DNA of 64,000 bases, taken from the NCBI GenBank assembly GCA_020353195.1, contig CP070691.1:3375052-3439051 (forward strand). The letters are read 5' to 3'. Every line of letters starts with the position of its first letter. Within the stretch, counting starts at the first letter, position 1. The DNA is from Phycisphaerales bacterium. Its GTDB lineage: Bacteria; Planctomycetota; Phycisphaerae; UBA1845. The notes below the pieces were generated by a model. It was not told the DNA's origin and ran no database searches. It was given only the letters and a program-made list of their open reading frames with translations. Positions 50,987-58,672 of this stretch are shown piece after piece. The translations under genes and the position numbers were made by a program.

Positions 50987-52423
50987 TCACTGGGTGGGGT
51001 CGACGCCGGTTCGTGAGTCGTCGTCGAAGGGTGTCCCGGACGCTTGCAGGCGGCGGCGTAGGGCTCCTCGGCTGATGCCCAGCATGCGGGCGGCCTTTGA
51101 CACGTTACCGTTGGCCTTCTGCATGACCTGCTCGATGAGGCGGGACTCCATTTCGGGCAGCGTCATGTTGTCGGGCAGTCTCGATCCGGATGGGTCCTGG
51201 CCGGGTACTGACGGGCCGGCTTGTCCGGGTGCGGCGGTGGTGACGCCGGTCAGACCCAGGTGCTCGGGGTGGATCATCTTTTCCGTCAGCAGGATGGCCC
51301 GTTCGAGTACGTGACGAAGCTCGCGGACGTTTCCGGGCCAGTGATACGTCAGCAGCGCCTCCCGGGCCGCCACCGACAGTTGGGCGTGGGGGCGGTGGTA
51401 TTTCTTGGCCAGAGCGGTGATGAAATGATCGGCGAGCAGGAACACGTCGTCCCCCCGCCGGCGAAGAGGCGGTAGTTCGATCATGAAGACGTTGAGGCGG
51501 TAATACAGGTCTTCGCGAAACCGTTTCTCGCGGACGCGCGCCTTCAAGTCTGCGTTGGTGGCGGCGATGATCCGAACGTTCACCGAAAGGTCTCGGGTGC
51601 CGCCCACGTGGCGGATCACCTTCCGCTCCAGCGCCGTCAGGAGCTTGGATTGCAGTTCGAGCGGCACATCCCCCAGTTCGTTGAGAAACACCGTCCCTCC
51701 GGAGGCGATCTCCAGCAGTCCCCTCTTGGTGGACTTTGCATCGGTAAACGCGCCGCGCTCGTGGCCGAACAGCTCCGATTCGATCAGCTCGCGGGGCAGC
51801 GAGGCGCAGTCGATGTGGACGAGGGGTTCGTCCCGCAGGGGGCCGATGGCGTGGATGTGCCTGGCCAGCAGGTCCTTGCCCGTGCCCGTTTCGCCGGTGA
51901 GCAGGACGGGTGGAAGCTCCGATGCGATGGTGACGCCGGGGTTGGCCGCCTTGCGGGCCAGTTCGAGGGCTCGGATGGCCAGCGGGCTTTGGCCGATGAT
52001 CTTCTCGCCGCGTCCCGGCTCGGGCTTGATGCGCTCGTAGAGTTCGATCCTGCCTCGTAGGCGCTGGGTTTCCAGGTTGCGCTCGACGATGAAACTGAGT
52101 TGATCCAGGTCGATCGGTTTCTCGATGTAGTCGTCGGCGCCGTCGCGCATGGCGGATACCGCGTTGGGTATCGATCCGAACGCCGTGAGGACCACGACGG
52201 GGAAAGTGCGCCCTTGCTTGCGAATCTCGCGAACGAGGTCCAGTCCGTTCCCGTCGGGCAGCCGGATGTCCGCGACCAGCAGATCGGGCTCATGCGCGTC
52301 GAGCAGGAGGCGGGCTTCGGCGATGGTCTCGGCGCAGCGGCACTCGTGCTGGGCGCGGGCCAGTCGCAGTTCCATGGAGTGCAGCAGCGAGGTTTCGTCA
52401 TCCACGAGCAGGATCTTGGCCAT
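50987..52423 (-). CDS. sigma-54 response regulator (NtrC family) with altered Walker B
   Basis: A 478-residue regulator: receiver domain (about 1-120; phospho-acceptor Asp in LLVADIRLPDG, conserved Lys in YIEKP), AAA+ domain with Walker A GETGTGKD, sigma-54 contact loop GAFTDA in place of GAFTGA, and a Fis-type helix-turn-helix (VSKAARMLGISRGALRRRL). The Walker B reads VFLNELGD: the first acidic residue, normally Asp (FLDE), is Asn. Hydrolysis may be weak, or partner-dependent. It overlaps the kinase gene by 26 bases and is its cognate regulator. Confidence 0.9.
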   Translation of the reverse strand: MAKILLVDDETSLLHSMELRLARAQHECRCAETIAEARLLLDAHEPDLLVADIRLPDGNGLDLVREIRKQGRTFPVVVLTAFGSIPNAVSAMRDGADDYIEKPIDLDQLSFIVERNLETQRLRGRIELYERIKPEPGRGEKIIGQSPLAIRALELARKAANPGVTIASELPPVLLTGETGTGKDLLARHIHAIGPLRDEPLVHIDCASLPRELIESELFGHERGAFTDAKSTKRGLLEIASGGTVFLNELGDVPLELQSKLLTALERKVIRHVGGTRDLSVNVRIIAATNADLKARVREKRFREDLYYRLNVFMIELPPLRRRGDDVFLLADHFITALAKKYHRPHAQLSVAAREALLTYHWPGNVRELRHVLERAILLTEKMIHPEHLGLTGVTTAAPGQAGPSVPGQDPSGSRLPDNMTLPEMESRLIEQVMQKANGNVSKAARMLGISRGALRRRLQASGTPFDDDSRTGVDPTQ

Positions 52424-53888
52424 CTCGCCCTCCGATCAGGTCGCGGGTGGGCAGCCGCAACGTGACCGCGGTGCCTCCGGAGTCGGGGCAATCGAACAGG
52501 ATTTCGCCTCCGTGAGATTCTACCGCCTTTTTTGCCAGGTGCAGCCCGATTCCGGTTCCTCCCGGCTTGGTCGTGAAGTAGGGAGCCGTGATGCGGTCGC
52601 GCACGTCATTCGGGATGCCCGATCCGCGGTCGCGGACGATCAGGTCGACCCAGCGGTCGGTCGCGGCCGCCGGCCGGGCTGTGATTGTCACTTCGCTCCG
52701 CGGTGGCGAGGCGTCGAGCGCGTTGTCCACCAGAACTTGAATAGCCTGTTCGATGTGGCGCGGGTCGGCGTGGACGCAGCATCCGCCGTCCGCCTCCTGG
52801 TACTTCAGCGTGATGCCTCGGCGCTGCGCGTTCGAGCGTTGCGCCGTCAGGACGGCATCCACCATTTCACGGACGGGCGTTCGGCGGCGGTCCAGGGTCA
52901 GCGGGCGGTTCACGAGCAGGAGTTGTTTGAGCCACTGGTTCAGCGAATCGACGGTCTCGACGATCTGGCGCTGCCGCAGATGGGACTGTGACTGCTCGTC
53001 GGTCGCGCTCATGGCTGACTGCGCCGACGCGCGGATGCCCGCCAGCGGGTTGCGGATGTTGTGGGCGACCATCGACGCCACTTCTCCGAGCGCCGCGAGT
53101 CGCTCCTGCTGCATCAACTGCTTCTGGATGTCGATCAGTGAGTCGGCCATCCGGTTCATGGCCCTGGACAGCGCGCCGAGTTCGTCATTCGTGTGGTCGT
53201 CGATGCGGTAGGCCAGGTTGCCCTGGGCGTGCTGTTCCGTGGCGGTATTGAGGGCGTCGACCGGTTTGAGCACCCAGTTACGGACCAGGAACACGCCAAC
53301 TCCCGCCAGAAGGAACGCTGCGACGGCGTTGGCCGACAGCAGGGCGATGACCCGGGTCTGGGTGTTCGTGATACCGATCGTGGTGCTGGAGATTGCGTGG
53401 TCATCCGCTCCGGACAGCAAGGCCAGCGCGCTGCGCAAGGGTCGAGCCCATTCGTGTTCGATCCGCTGCCGCAGGAAAGGGCGGGCGTGGTCCGGTGAGG
53501 ATCGGCCGGCAAGGTCTAGGTACTCGGCGCACAGGTCGGGCAGTTTGTCGGCCAGCGACACGAGTTGGCCGCGATCCGGAGTCAGGGGGCCCTCGGCGTG
53601 TTGTTGCGCCAGCCGCCCGAGGTGCTGGGCGCATTCTGCGCACCGGTTCTGGATGGCCGGAGCAGACTCTTCGTCCGGCGCACCGGCGAATCTGTCCAGG
53701 TCGATTATCAGTTTGTCGATTTTGCTGCGAACCGCGCTGGTCTCCGATGCGCTCCTCATGTGCTCGCTGAATTGGGTGGCGGCGTTGCCCAGGTAGAACT
53801 GGATGCACCAGATCGACACGAGGACGTTCGCCACCACTGACACGGCGAAAACGGCCAGCAGGAAGCGGAATTTTCTCTGCAATGACAT
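52398..53888 (-). CDS. sensor histidine kinase
   Basis: A 496-residue kinase: membrane helix (about 8-30), periplasmic helical sensor (about 31-180) with a CAEC pair, second membrane helix (about 183-205), HAMP (about 205-260), dimer/H-box MVAHNIRNPLAGI (His about 278) and ATPase domain with N (VDNALDAS), G1 (VRDRGSGIP), F (PYFTTKPGGTGIGL) boxes. It phosphorylates the sigma-54 regulator with which it overlaps. The sensed signal is unknown; the CAEC pair in the sensor could respond to redox or metal. The prepilin-like gene precedes it by 24 bases in the same operon. Confidence 0.92.
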   Translation of the reverse strand: MSLQRKFRFLLAVFAVSVVANVLVSIWCIQFYLGNAATQFSEHMRSASETSAVRSKIDKLIIDLDRFAGAPDEESAPAIQNRCAECAQHLGRLAQQHAEGPLTPDRGQLVSLADKLPDLCAEYLDLAGRSSPDHARPFLRQRIEHEWARPLRSALALLSGADDHAISSTTIGITNTQTRVIALLSANAVAAFLLAGVGVFLVRNWVLKPVDALNTATEQHAQGNLAYRIDDHTNDELGALSRAMNRMADSLIDIQKQLMQQERLAALGEVASMVAHNIRNPLAGIRASAQSAMSATDEQSQSHLRQRQIVETVDSLNQWLKQLLLVNRPLTLDRRRTPVREMVDAVLTAQRSNAQRRGITLKYQEADGGCCVHADPRHIEQAIQVLVDNALDASPPRSEVTITARPAAATDRWVDLIVRDRGSGIPNDVRDRITAPYFTTKPGGTGIGLHLAKKAVESHGGEILFDCPDSGGTAVTLRLPTRDLIGGRDGQDPARG

Positions 53889-53912
53889 AGTCGGGATGTA
53901 CGCCGATCGGGG

Positions 53913-54698
53913 CTATCGGTCGACGGGCGGGTGATAGCCCCAATCCCAGGTCGGGTCGGCCAACGGGGTGCCCGTAGAGGCAACGTGCCCTCCCACGAAC
54001 CCGATGTTCATCTTCCGGCGATGGCGCAAGCTGTGGTGCCAGTACTCGCCCGATGCGTAAGGAGACCGCTCGTCGTCCATCGGCGGGGCGGCGAAAAGGG
54101 CGTCAACGAGGCCGCCCCTCAATTGTGTCGACCACTCGCCGTCCGCGTCGAAGATGAGCGGCACGTTCGGAAAATCGAGGATTCGCTCCGGGATGTAGAC
54201 CCTCGTCAACATGCCCAGCAGCGGGGCCTCGAACAATCGCCGGTTCATCGCATAGCTGATGTTCTGCTGCGGTTGAATACCGCCTTGATAACAAGGCTGG
54301 CCCTGGATTTTCGATAATCGCCTGGGGCCTGACGGGCACAAGACCGGCTCCTGGGCCGGCTTGAAGTCTATGCGGACTTCGCCGAGATTGGTCCAGTACT
54401 CGTCGGTCTCGTACAGGCTGTCCAGGAAATCCGGCGCCTCGAAGCGAGTACCAAGATCTTCGCTGTCGCCGCGGTCCTTGTGGCCGTAGGGATCGGCAAA
54501 CATGCGAAACTGAAACGAGGCCGTGCGAAGATGATCCATGCAGATCAAACACTTCGCCTGGTCGCGCACACTTCGAAGGGAAGGAAGGAGGACGGACAGC
54601 AGAAGAGCGATGATGCCTACGGAGAACAACAACTCGAGCAGCGTGAAGCCAGCACGCTGCTCCCCTCCCCGCGACCGTGGATGTCCGGGGCTCACCAA
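53913..54698 (-). CDS. prepilin-type N-terminal cleavage/methylation domain protein
   Basis: A 261-residue type II secretion/type IV pilin-like protein: short leader ending in Gly before FTLLELL (cleavage about residue 17), a hydrophobic helix (about 18-42) and a long C-terminal domain with a conserved GFVGGHV segment near the end, as in the planctomycete-expanded prepilin-like (H-X9-DG/DUF1559-type) proteins. It is processed by prepilin peptidase and placed at the envelope. It is the first gene of the operon with the kinase and sigma-54 regulator, so these may control pilin-like or secretion functions. Confidence 0.8.
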   Translation of the reverse strand: MVSPGHPRSRGGEQRAGFTLLELLFSVGIIALLLSVLLPSLRSVRDQAKCLICMDHLRTASFQFRMFADPYGHKDRGDSEDLGTRFEAPDFLDSLYETDEYWTNLGEVRIDFKPAQEPVLCPSGPRRLSKIQGQPCYQGGIQPQQNISYAMNRRLFEAPLLGMLTRVYIPERILDFPNVPLIFDADGEWSTQLRGGLVDALFAAPPMDDERSPYASGEYWHHSLRHRRKMNIGFVGGHVASTGTPLADPTWDWGYHPPVDR

Positions 54699-55164
54699 CG
54701 CTCGCCCTCCGGTCCGGCGCTTCGCGATGCGACGTCTGCCTGTCGGCCCACCGGCACGTCTCTGGGGCGCTGCCCGTTATCGATAAACCCTCTTGGGGGC
54801 CGGGGTCGAATCCGAAGCACGGGCTGAACGGTATCCCGCCGGCGAACCTGCAACTGTCAAATTAAGTCTACCACTGCTGACACGATTTGACAAGGTGTCG
54901 TTTGGGCAAAGCGCGAGCGCATGGGCAAGATCGGGGCCACGGTTGTTGGTCTGGCGATCGCCGCCGACTGCGGCACGCTGGCGGCTGCCGTAGGCCGCGT
55001 GCGATGCGGAGCGCACGCTCAGATCGTCCACTCCTGTCGAGAGGGGGACGAATTGCAGCAAAGCTGTAACTCTGGAGCCTGGGGTGTAACGCTTGCACGC
55101 GCCTGGGCGCGATGCGGATTCCAGGCCTGGCCGAAAGCGGCCGCGCGTGGCTTGGCGCGAGGCG
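54699..55164. other. 466-bp region with the prepilin-kinase operon promoter
   Basis: Holds the minus-strand promoter at 54865-54893; nothing else recognised. Confidence 0.45.
54865..54893 (-). promoter_or_regulatory. sigma-70 promoter of the prepilin-kinase-regulator operon
   Basis: On the minus strand -35 TTGTCA (54893-54888), 17-base spacer, -10 TAGACT (54870-54865). Transcription would start near 54858, about 160 bases before ATG 54698. Confidence 0.5.
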
Positions 55165-55965
55165 TCACGAGGAGTCGGTGTGCCGGGATGTGGCGGCGAG
55201 CCAGCGGCTCATCGGCTCACCCGGGCAGCAGAGCGGTCCGGCATATCCGACGTCGAGGAGCGCGCGATAGACACCGTGGAAGGCGGTGGACGGTTCAGCA
55301 GCATCGTCCAATGCCGGAGGGGCGGCCTGCCCGCCCAGGCACAGACAGCGAATCCGCGGCCCCAGGGTGTGAATCCAATCTTCCGGCCGGCCGAACGCTG
55401 CACAGGCCGCGACGTCCAGGCACGCGCCGACGTTCGGCGCCGCCTGCTCGTCGATCAGGTCGCGGAGTTCGACCGGGCTGAGCAGGAATCGATTCCGCGC
55501 CGCCGTCACGGCGATGGAGACACCGCGCCGCTCGGCGGCAAAGCGGAGGCGCTGGAGAGCAGCGTGGGTTCCGTTCAGTGCGTGGACGTACGAGCAGGCG
55601 TTGTCAGGGCCGGACGATGCCGAGCGTACGACGGCCGGCTCGACGACCAGCACTTCGGTGCCGAGCCACGCTGCAAGATCCAAGGCCGCCTGGGTGCATT
55701 CGACAGCCTGGTGTTGAATCGCGGGGTTCCGGCTGCCGAAGTGGCAGGCAACGTTGCAGGTCTGAAGTAGGGCGGCGATACGAAGGCCAGCGGCCTCGAC
55801 GGCGCCGCGGATTTCCCGGCATCGGGCGTCGGTAGCGTCGAACGAGAGCATCAGTCCGTCGCCGACGTGCAGGGCGATCGCATCAAGTCCCGCTTGGATC
55901 GTCCGCTCGCACAGATCGGGGATGGATGTTTCGGTTCCCGGGTTTGCAGTCAGTGTGTTGATCAC
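55165..55965 (-). CDS. sugar phosphate isomerase/epimerase-like TIM-barrel protein
   Basis: About 266 residues of the xylose-isomerase-like TIM-barrel superfamily (AP_endonuc_2): N-terminal strand IVINTLTANPGTET, ALHVGDGLML, CNVACHFGSRNPAIQHQAVECTQAALDLAAWLG (middle), and GACLDVAACAAFGRPEDWIHTLGPRIRCLCLGG. Metal ligands typical of the family (Glu/Asp/His) are partly present: Glu in VVEPAV and Asp in CLDVA. Substrate unknown. The start at GTG 55965 is a choice; the frame is open further upstream without a credible start. It is monocistronic. Confidence 0.7.
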   Translation of the reverse strand: MINTLTANPGTETSIPDLCERTIQAGLDAIALHVGDGLMLSFDATDARCREIRGAVEAAGLRIAALLQTCNVACHFGSRNPAIQHQAVECTQAALDLAAWLGTEVLVVEPAVVRSASSGPDNACSYVHALNGTHAALQRLRFAAERRGVSIAVTAARNRFLLSPVELRDLIDEQAAPNVGACLDVAACAAFGRPEDWIHTLGPRIRCLCLGGQAAPPALDDAAEPSTAFHGVYRALLDVGYAGPLCCPGEPMSRWLAATSRHTDSS

Positions 55966-56410
55966 GATTGTATCCGCGACGAAACGACCGTCGTTGCCGG
56001 ACGGAAGCACCTGAATTATACTCGGCGCGGGTGGCTTCGACAGCGAGCGACGCATTTTCCACGACGGAGTTTCGTGCATCTTGTGGCACGGGGTTGCGCG
56101 TGTGCCGGGTGCCGTGCTCGTGGGTGTGTGAGCACGCAGGCCCATGGTCACCGAAGCGTGGGCACGAGGCCCGGCCCGGAGAAGAGGTGACGATACGTTG
56201 CCGGCAACGGCTCTGGCGACCATGGCGGCACTCAGTCGCTGACCGAGGCGATTCTCGGGTCGGTCTTTCGGGAAGCCGGAGAGCGGTTTGATCCGCCGGG
56301 TGGCGGAGACAGCCCGTCGCGCGCCCCTGTACGACGGGTTGCCGTCGAGCGGTTCGACAGGCCGGCGGTAAGGGCGTGTTTTCCGGTTGGCGCGATAGTG
56401 GGGTCGGCGA
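55966..56410. other. 445-bp intergenic region, nothing recognised
   Basis: Divergent spacer between the TIM-barrel gene and mutL. Long open frames exist on both strands but have no similarity, ribosome binding site or conserved features. Confidence 0.4.
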
Positions 56411-58264
56411 ATGGGGCGGATTCGTGCTCTTTCGGACGAGTTGATCAAGAAGATCGCCGCGGGCGAGGTGATCGAGAGGCCTGCCAGCGTCGTCAAGGAG
56501 CTCATGGAGAACGCGATCGATGCGCGGGCGTCCCGGATCGCCGTCGACATTGAGGATGGCGGCAAGCGGCTTGTTCGCGTGGTGGACGATGGGGAGGGGA
56601 TGTCGGCGGAGGATCTGCGGCTGGCGGTCATGCCGCATGCCACGAGCAAGATCAGCCGCGACGAGGATCTCTTCGCGATCGGGACGATGGGTTTTCGGGG
56701 TGAGGCGCTGGCCAGCGTCGGCGCGGTCTCGCGGTTGCGGATCCGGTCTCGGCCTCCCGACGCCGCCGAGGGGCACGAGATCGTGGTGGTGGCGGAGAAG
56801 GTGGAGCTGTCCCGGTCGGCAGGCTGCCCGGTCGGCACGGGCGTGGAGGTTCGCGACTTGTTCTTCAGCGTGCCGGCGCGGCGCAAGTTCCTCAAGGGTG
56901 CGTCGACGGAGGCCGCCCACGTGAACGAACAGTTCACCCGGATCGCGCTGGCCCATCCGGACGTCGCGTTCGAGCTGGCGCACAACTCGCGCGTCACACA
57001 CCGGATGCCGGTACAGGGGTCCGTCCGAGAGCGCGTTGCGAAGTTCTGCGGTCGTGAGCTGGCGGATGACCTGATCCCGATCGACTGGGACGAGCGGGGG
57101 CTGTGGATTCAGGGTTACGTGGCCCCGCCGGCGCGATCGCGGTCCGCGGGCAACTGGCAGTACGTGTTCCTCAACGGGCGTTTCGTTCGCGACCGGTTCG
57201 TCCAGCACGCGGTGAAGGAGGCTTACCGTGGACTGATCGAACCGAACCGTCACCCGGTGGTGTTCCTGTTCCTGTCGGTCGATCCCGCCGCTGTGGACGT
57301 GAACGTGCACCCGACAAAGATTGAGGTCCGGTGGCGGGACTCGAACCTGGTTCATTCGCAGGTGTTGGCGGCGCTGCGGGAGAAGTTCCTCAAGAGTGAC
57401 CTCACACCGTCACTGCAGATGCGACGAGCGGGCGAACCGTCCGGCGGGCTGGACGCCGCCCGCGCCGACCGGTTGCGGCGCGAAGCTGCCGACTTCCTGC
57501 GCGGGGCGACGCCGACGACGGGCGCGGAGGGGTCTGAGGTGCGTGGGCTTGGCCGGTCCTTGCCGCCGTCGCCGGGCGGGGGCGAGCGGCTGTCCGATTA
57601 CTCCGCGTCGGGCGAGCTGTGGCGGTCGTTGCACGGTCCGGCCCCGCAGGGGTCGGACCTGCGGGGCGATGAACCGGCGCCGCCGGCGGGCGGTCGACCG
57701 CGGGCGATCCAACTGCACAACGCGTATCTGGTGGCCGAAACCACCGACGGCATGATCATCATTGACCAGCACGCCCTGCACGAGCGGATCATGTACGACA
57801 AGCTTCGCCGCCGCATTGCCGGCGACGTGCTCGAATCGCAGCGGCTTCTTCTGCCGGAGACGATCCGCATCACGCCGGAGCAGATGGCCGTCCTGGACAC
57901 GTGCGCCGACCTGCTGCATCGGTTGGGGCTGGCGCTGACGCCGTTTGGCCGGGACTCGGTGGCGGTGAATGCGATCCCCTCCGTACTTCGCGACACCGAT
58001 GTGTCACAGTTCGTACGTGACGTTCTGGACAGGCTGGCCGTCAAAGGCCATCAGCCTGACACCGAGGCGGTGCTGGAGGACATGCTGAGGTTGATGGCCT
58101 GCAAGGCTGCCGTCAAGTTCGGCGACCCGCTGACGCCGGACGAGATCGAGGCGCTGCTTTCCCAGCGGGGCGAAGTGGAGAAGTCCACGAGTTGCCCGCA
58201 CGGCCGGCCAACGGCGTTGCGGTTCACGCTGGCGGACCTGGAAAGGCAGTTCAAGCGCACATGA
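56411..58264 (+). CDS. mutL: DNA mismatch repair protein MutL
   Basis: A 617-residue MutL. The GHKL ATPase has its motifs: ELMENAIDA, VDDGEGM, HATSKI, GFRGEAL and the transducer domain with HPTKIEVRW. A Pro/Gly-rich linker (about 345-430) leads to a C-terminal dimerisation/endonuclease domain with DQHALHERIMYD (the last Glu of the usual DQHAxxExxxxE is Asp), ACKAAVKFGD and CPHGRP. It therefore looks like an endonuclease-proficient MutL, as in bacteria without MutH. It nicks DNA after MutS recognises a mismatch. MutS is not in the window. Confidence 0.93.
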   Translation: MGRIRALSDELIKKIAAGEVIERPASVVKELMENAIDARASRIAVDIEDGGKRLVRVVDDGEGMSAEDLRLAVMPHATSKISRDEDLFAIGTMGFRGEALASVGAVSRLRIRSRPPDAAEGHEIVVVAEKVELSRSAGCPVGTGVEVRDLFFSVPARRKFLKGASTEAAHVNEQFTRIALAHPDVAFELAHNSRVTHRMPVQGSVRERVAKFCGRELADDLIPIDWDERGLWIQGYVAPPARSRSAGNWQYVFLNGRFVRDRFVQHAVKEAYRGLIEPNRHPVVFLFLSVDPAAVDVNVHPTKIEVRWRDSNLVHSQVLAALREKFLKSDLTPSLQMRRAGEPSGGLDAARADRLRREAADFLRGATPTTGAEGSEVRGLGRSLPPSPGGGERLSDYSASGELWRSLHGPAPQGSDLRGDEPAPPAGGRPRAIQLHNAYLVAETTDGMIIIDQHALHERIMYDKLRRRIAGDVLESQRLLLPETIRITPEQMAVLDTCADLLHRLGLALTPFGRDSVAVNAIPSVLRDTDVSQFVRDVLDRLAVKGHQPDTEAVLEDMLRLMACKAAVKFGDPLTPDEIEALLSQRGEVEKSTSCPHGRPTALRFTLADLERQFKRT

Positions 58265-58367
58265 CGCGCTTCTTCGCATCCGAGCAAGGCGGACGCACGC
58301 ACCGAAGCGGCGGGCGGAGCCTGTCCTGTCAAAGCGCAAACGCACGTTGGAGGAAAGACAACCCATC

Positions 58368-58553
58368 ATGAGCGGATGGTTGATTGCGGCAATGGTTGCC
58401 TGGTTGCTTTCGGCGACCTGAATTGTGGCGGAAACCGTGCCTCTGGTCAGAGGCAGACTGAAGCCCGCCTCGGGTGAGTTCGTCGGCGCCGTGATATTCG
58501 CTGCAGGAACGGCCGCGCTGGGCGTATGGTTCCTCATCAAGGCGCTGCGATAG
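58368..58553 (+). CDS. TGA-interrupted small membrane protein frame, selenoprotein candidate
   Basis: ATG 58368 to TAG 58551 is one frame of 61 codons if TGA at 58419-58421 (codon 18) is read through. Before it: MSGWLIAAMVAWLLSAT; after it: IVAETVPLVRGRLKP, then a second hydrophobic helix FVGAVIFAAGTAALGVWFLI and KALR. The same frame on both sides thus gives a two-helix protein. A hairpin GCCTCT-GGTC-AGAGGC (58439-58454) starts 17 bases after the TGA, loop 23 bases after it. GGAGG stands 14 bases before the ATG, rather far. Alternatives: a nonsense TGG-to-TGA change, or two unrelated peptides. Confidence 0.4.
58439..58454 (+). promoter_or_regulatory. SECIS-like hairpin downstream of in-frame TGA
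   Basis: A six-pair stem (seven with flanking T-A) and loop GGTC. The loop equals the GGUC apical loop of the E. coli fdhF SECIS, and the distance from TGA to the loop (23) is within the range used for bacterial SECIS searches (about 16-37). Chance occurrence in GC-rich DNA is possible. Confidence 0.4.
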
Positions 58554-58672
58554 GTCGCCGCCGGGGCACGCGATGGCGGACAAAGCCGTCCCGCGGGCCT
58601 CCAGCGCTGGATGATTGACCTCTTCTTTGGCTTCCCTATGCTGGGCGACACGCGGGTGAAAGGGACACCATC

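Noticed and set aside
55966-56997. Long upstream extension of the TIM-barrel gene
   Set aside because: The TIM-barrel fold starts at IVINTLTANPG; the extension is Arg/Ser/Pro-rich, antisense to the mutL start, and has no similarity to anything.
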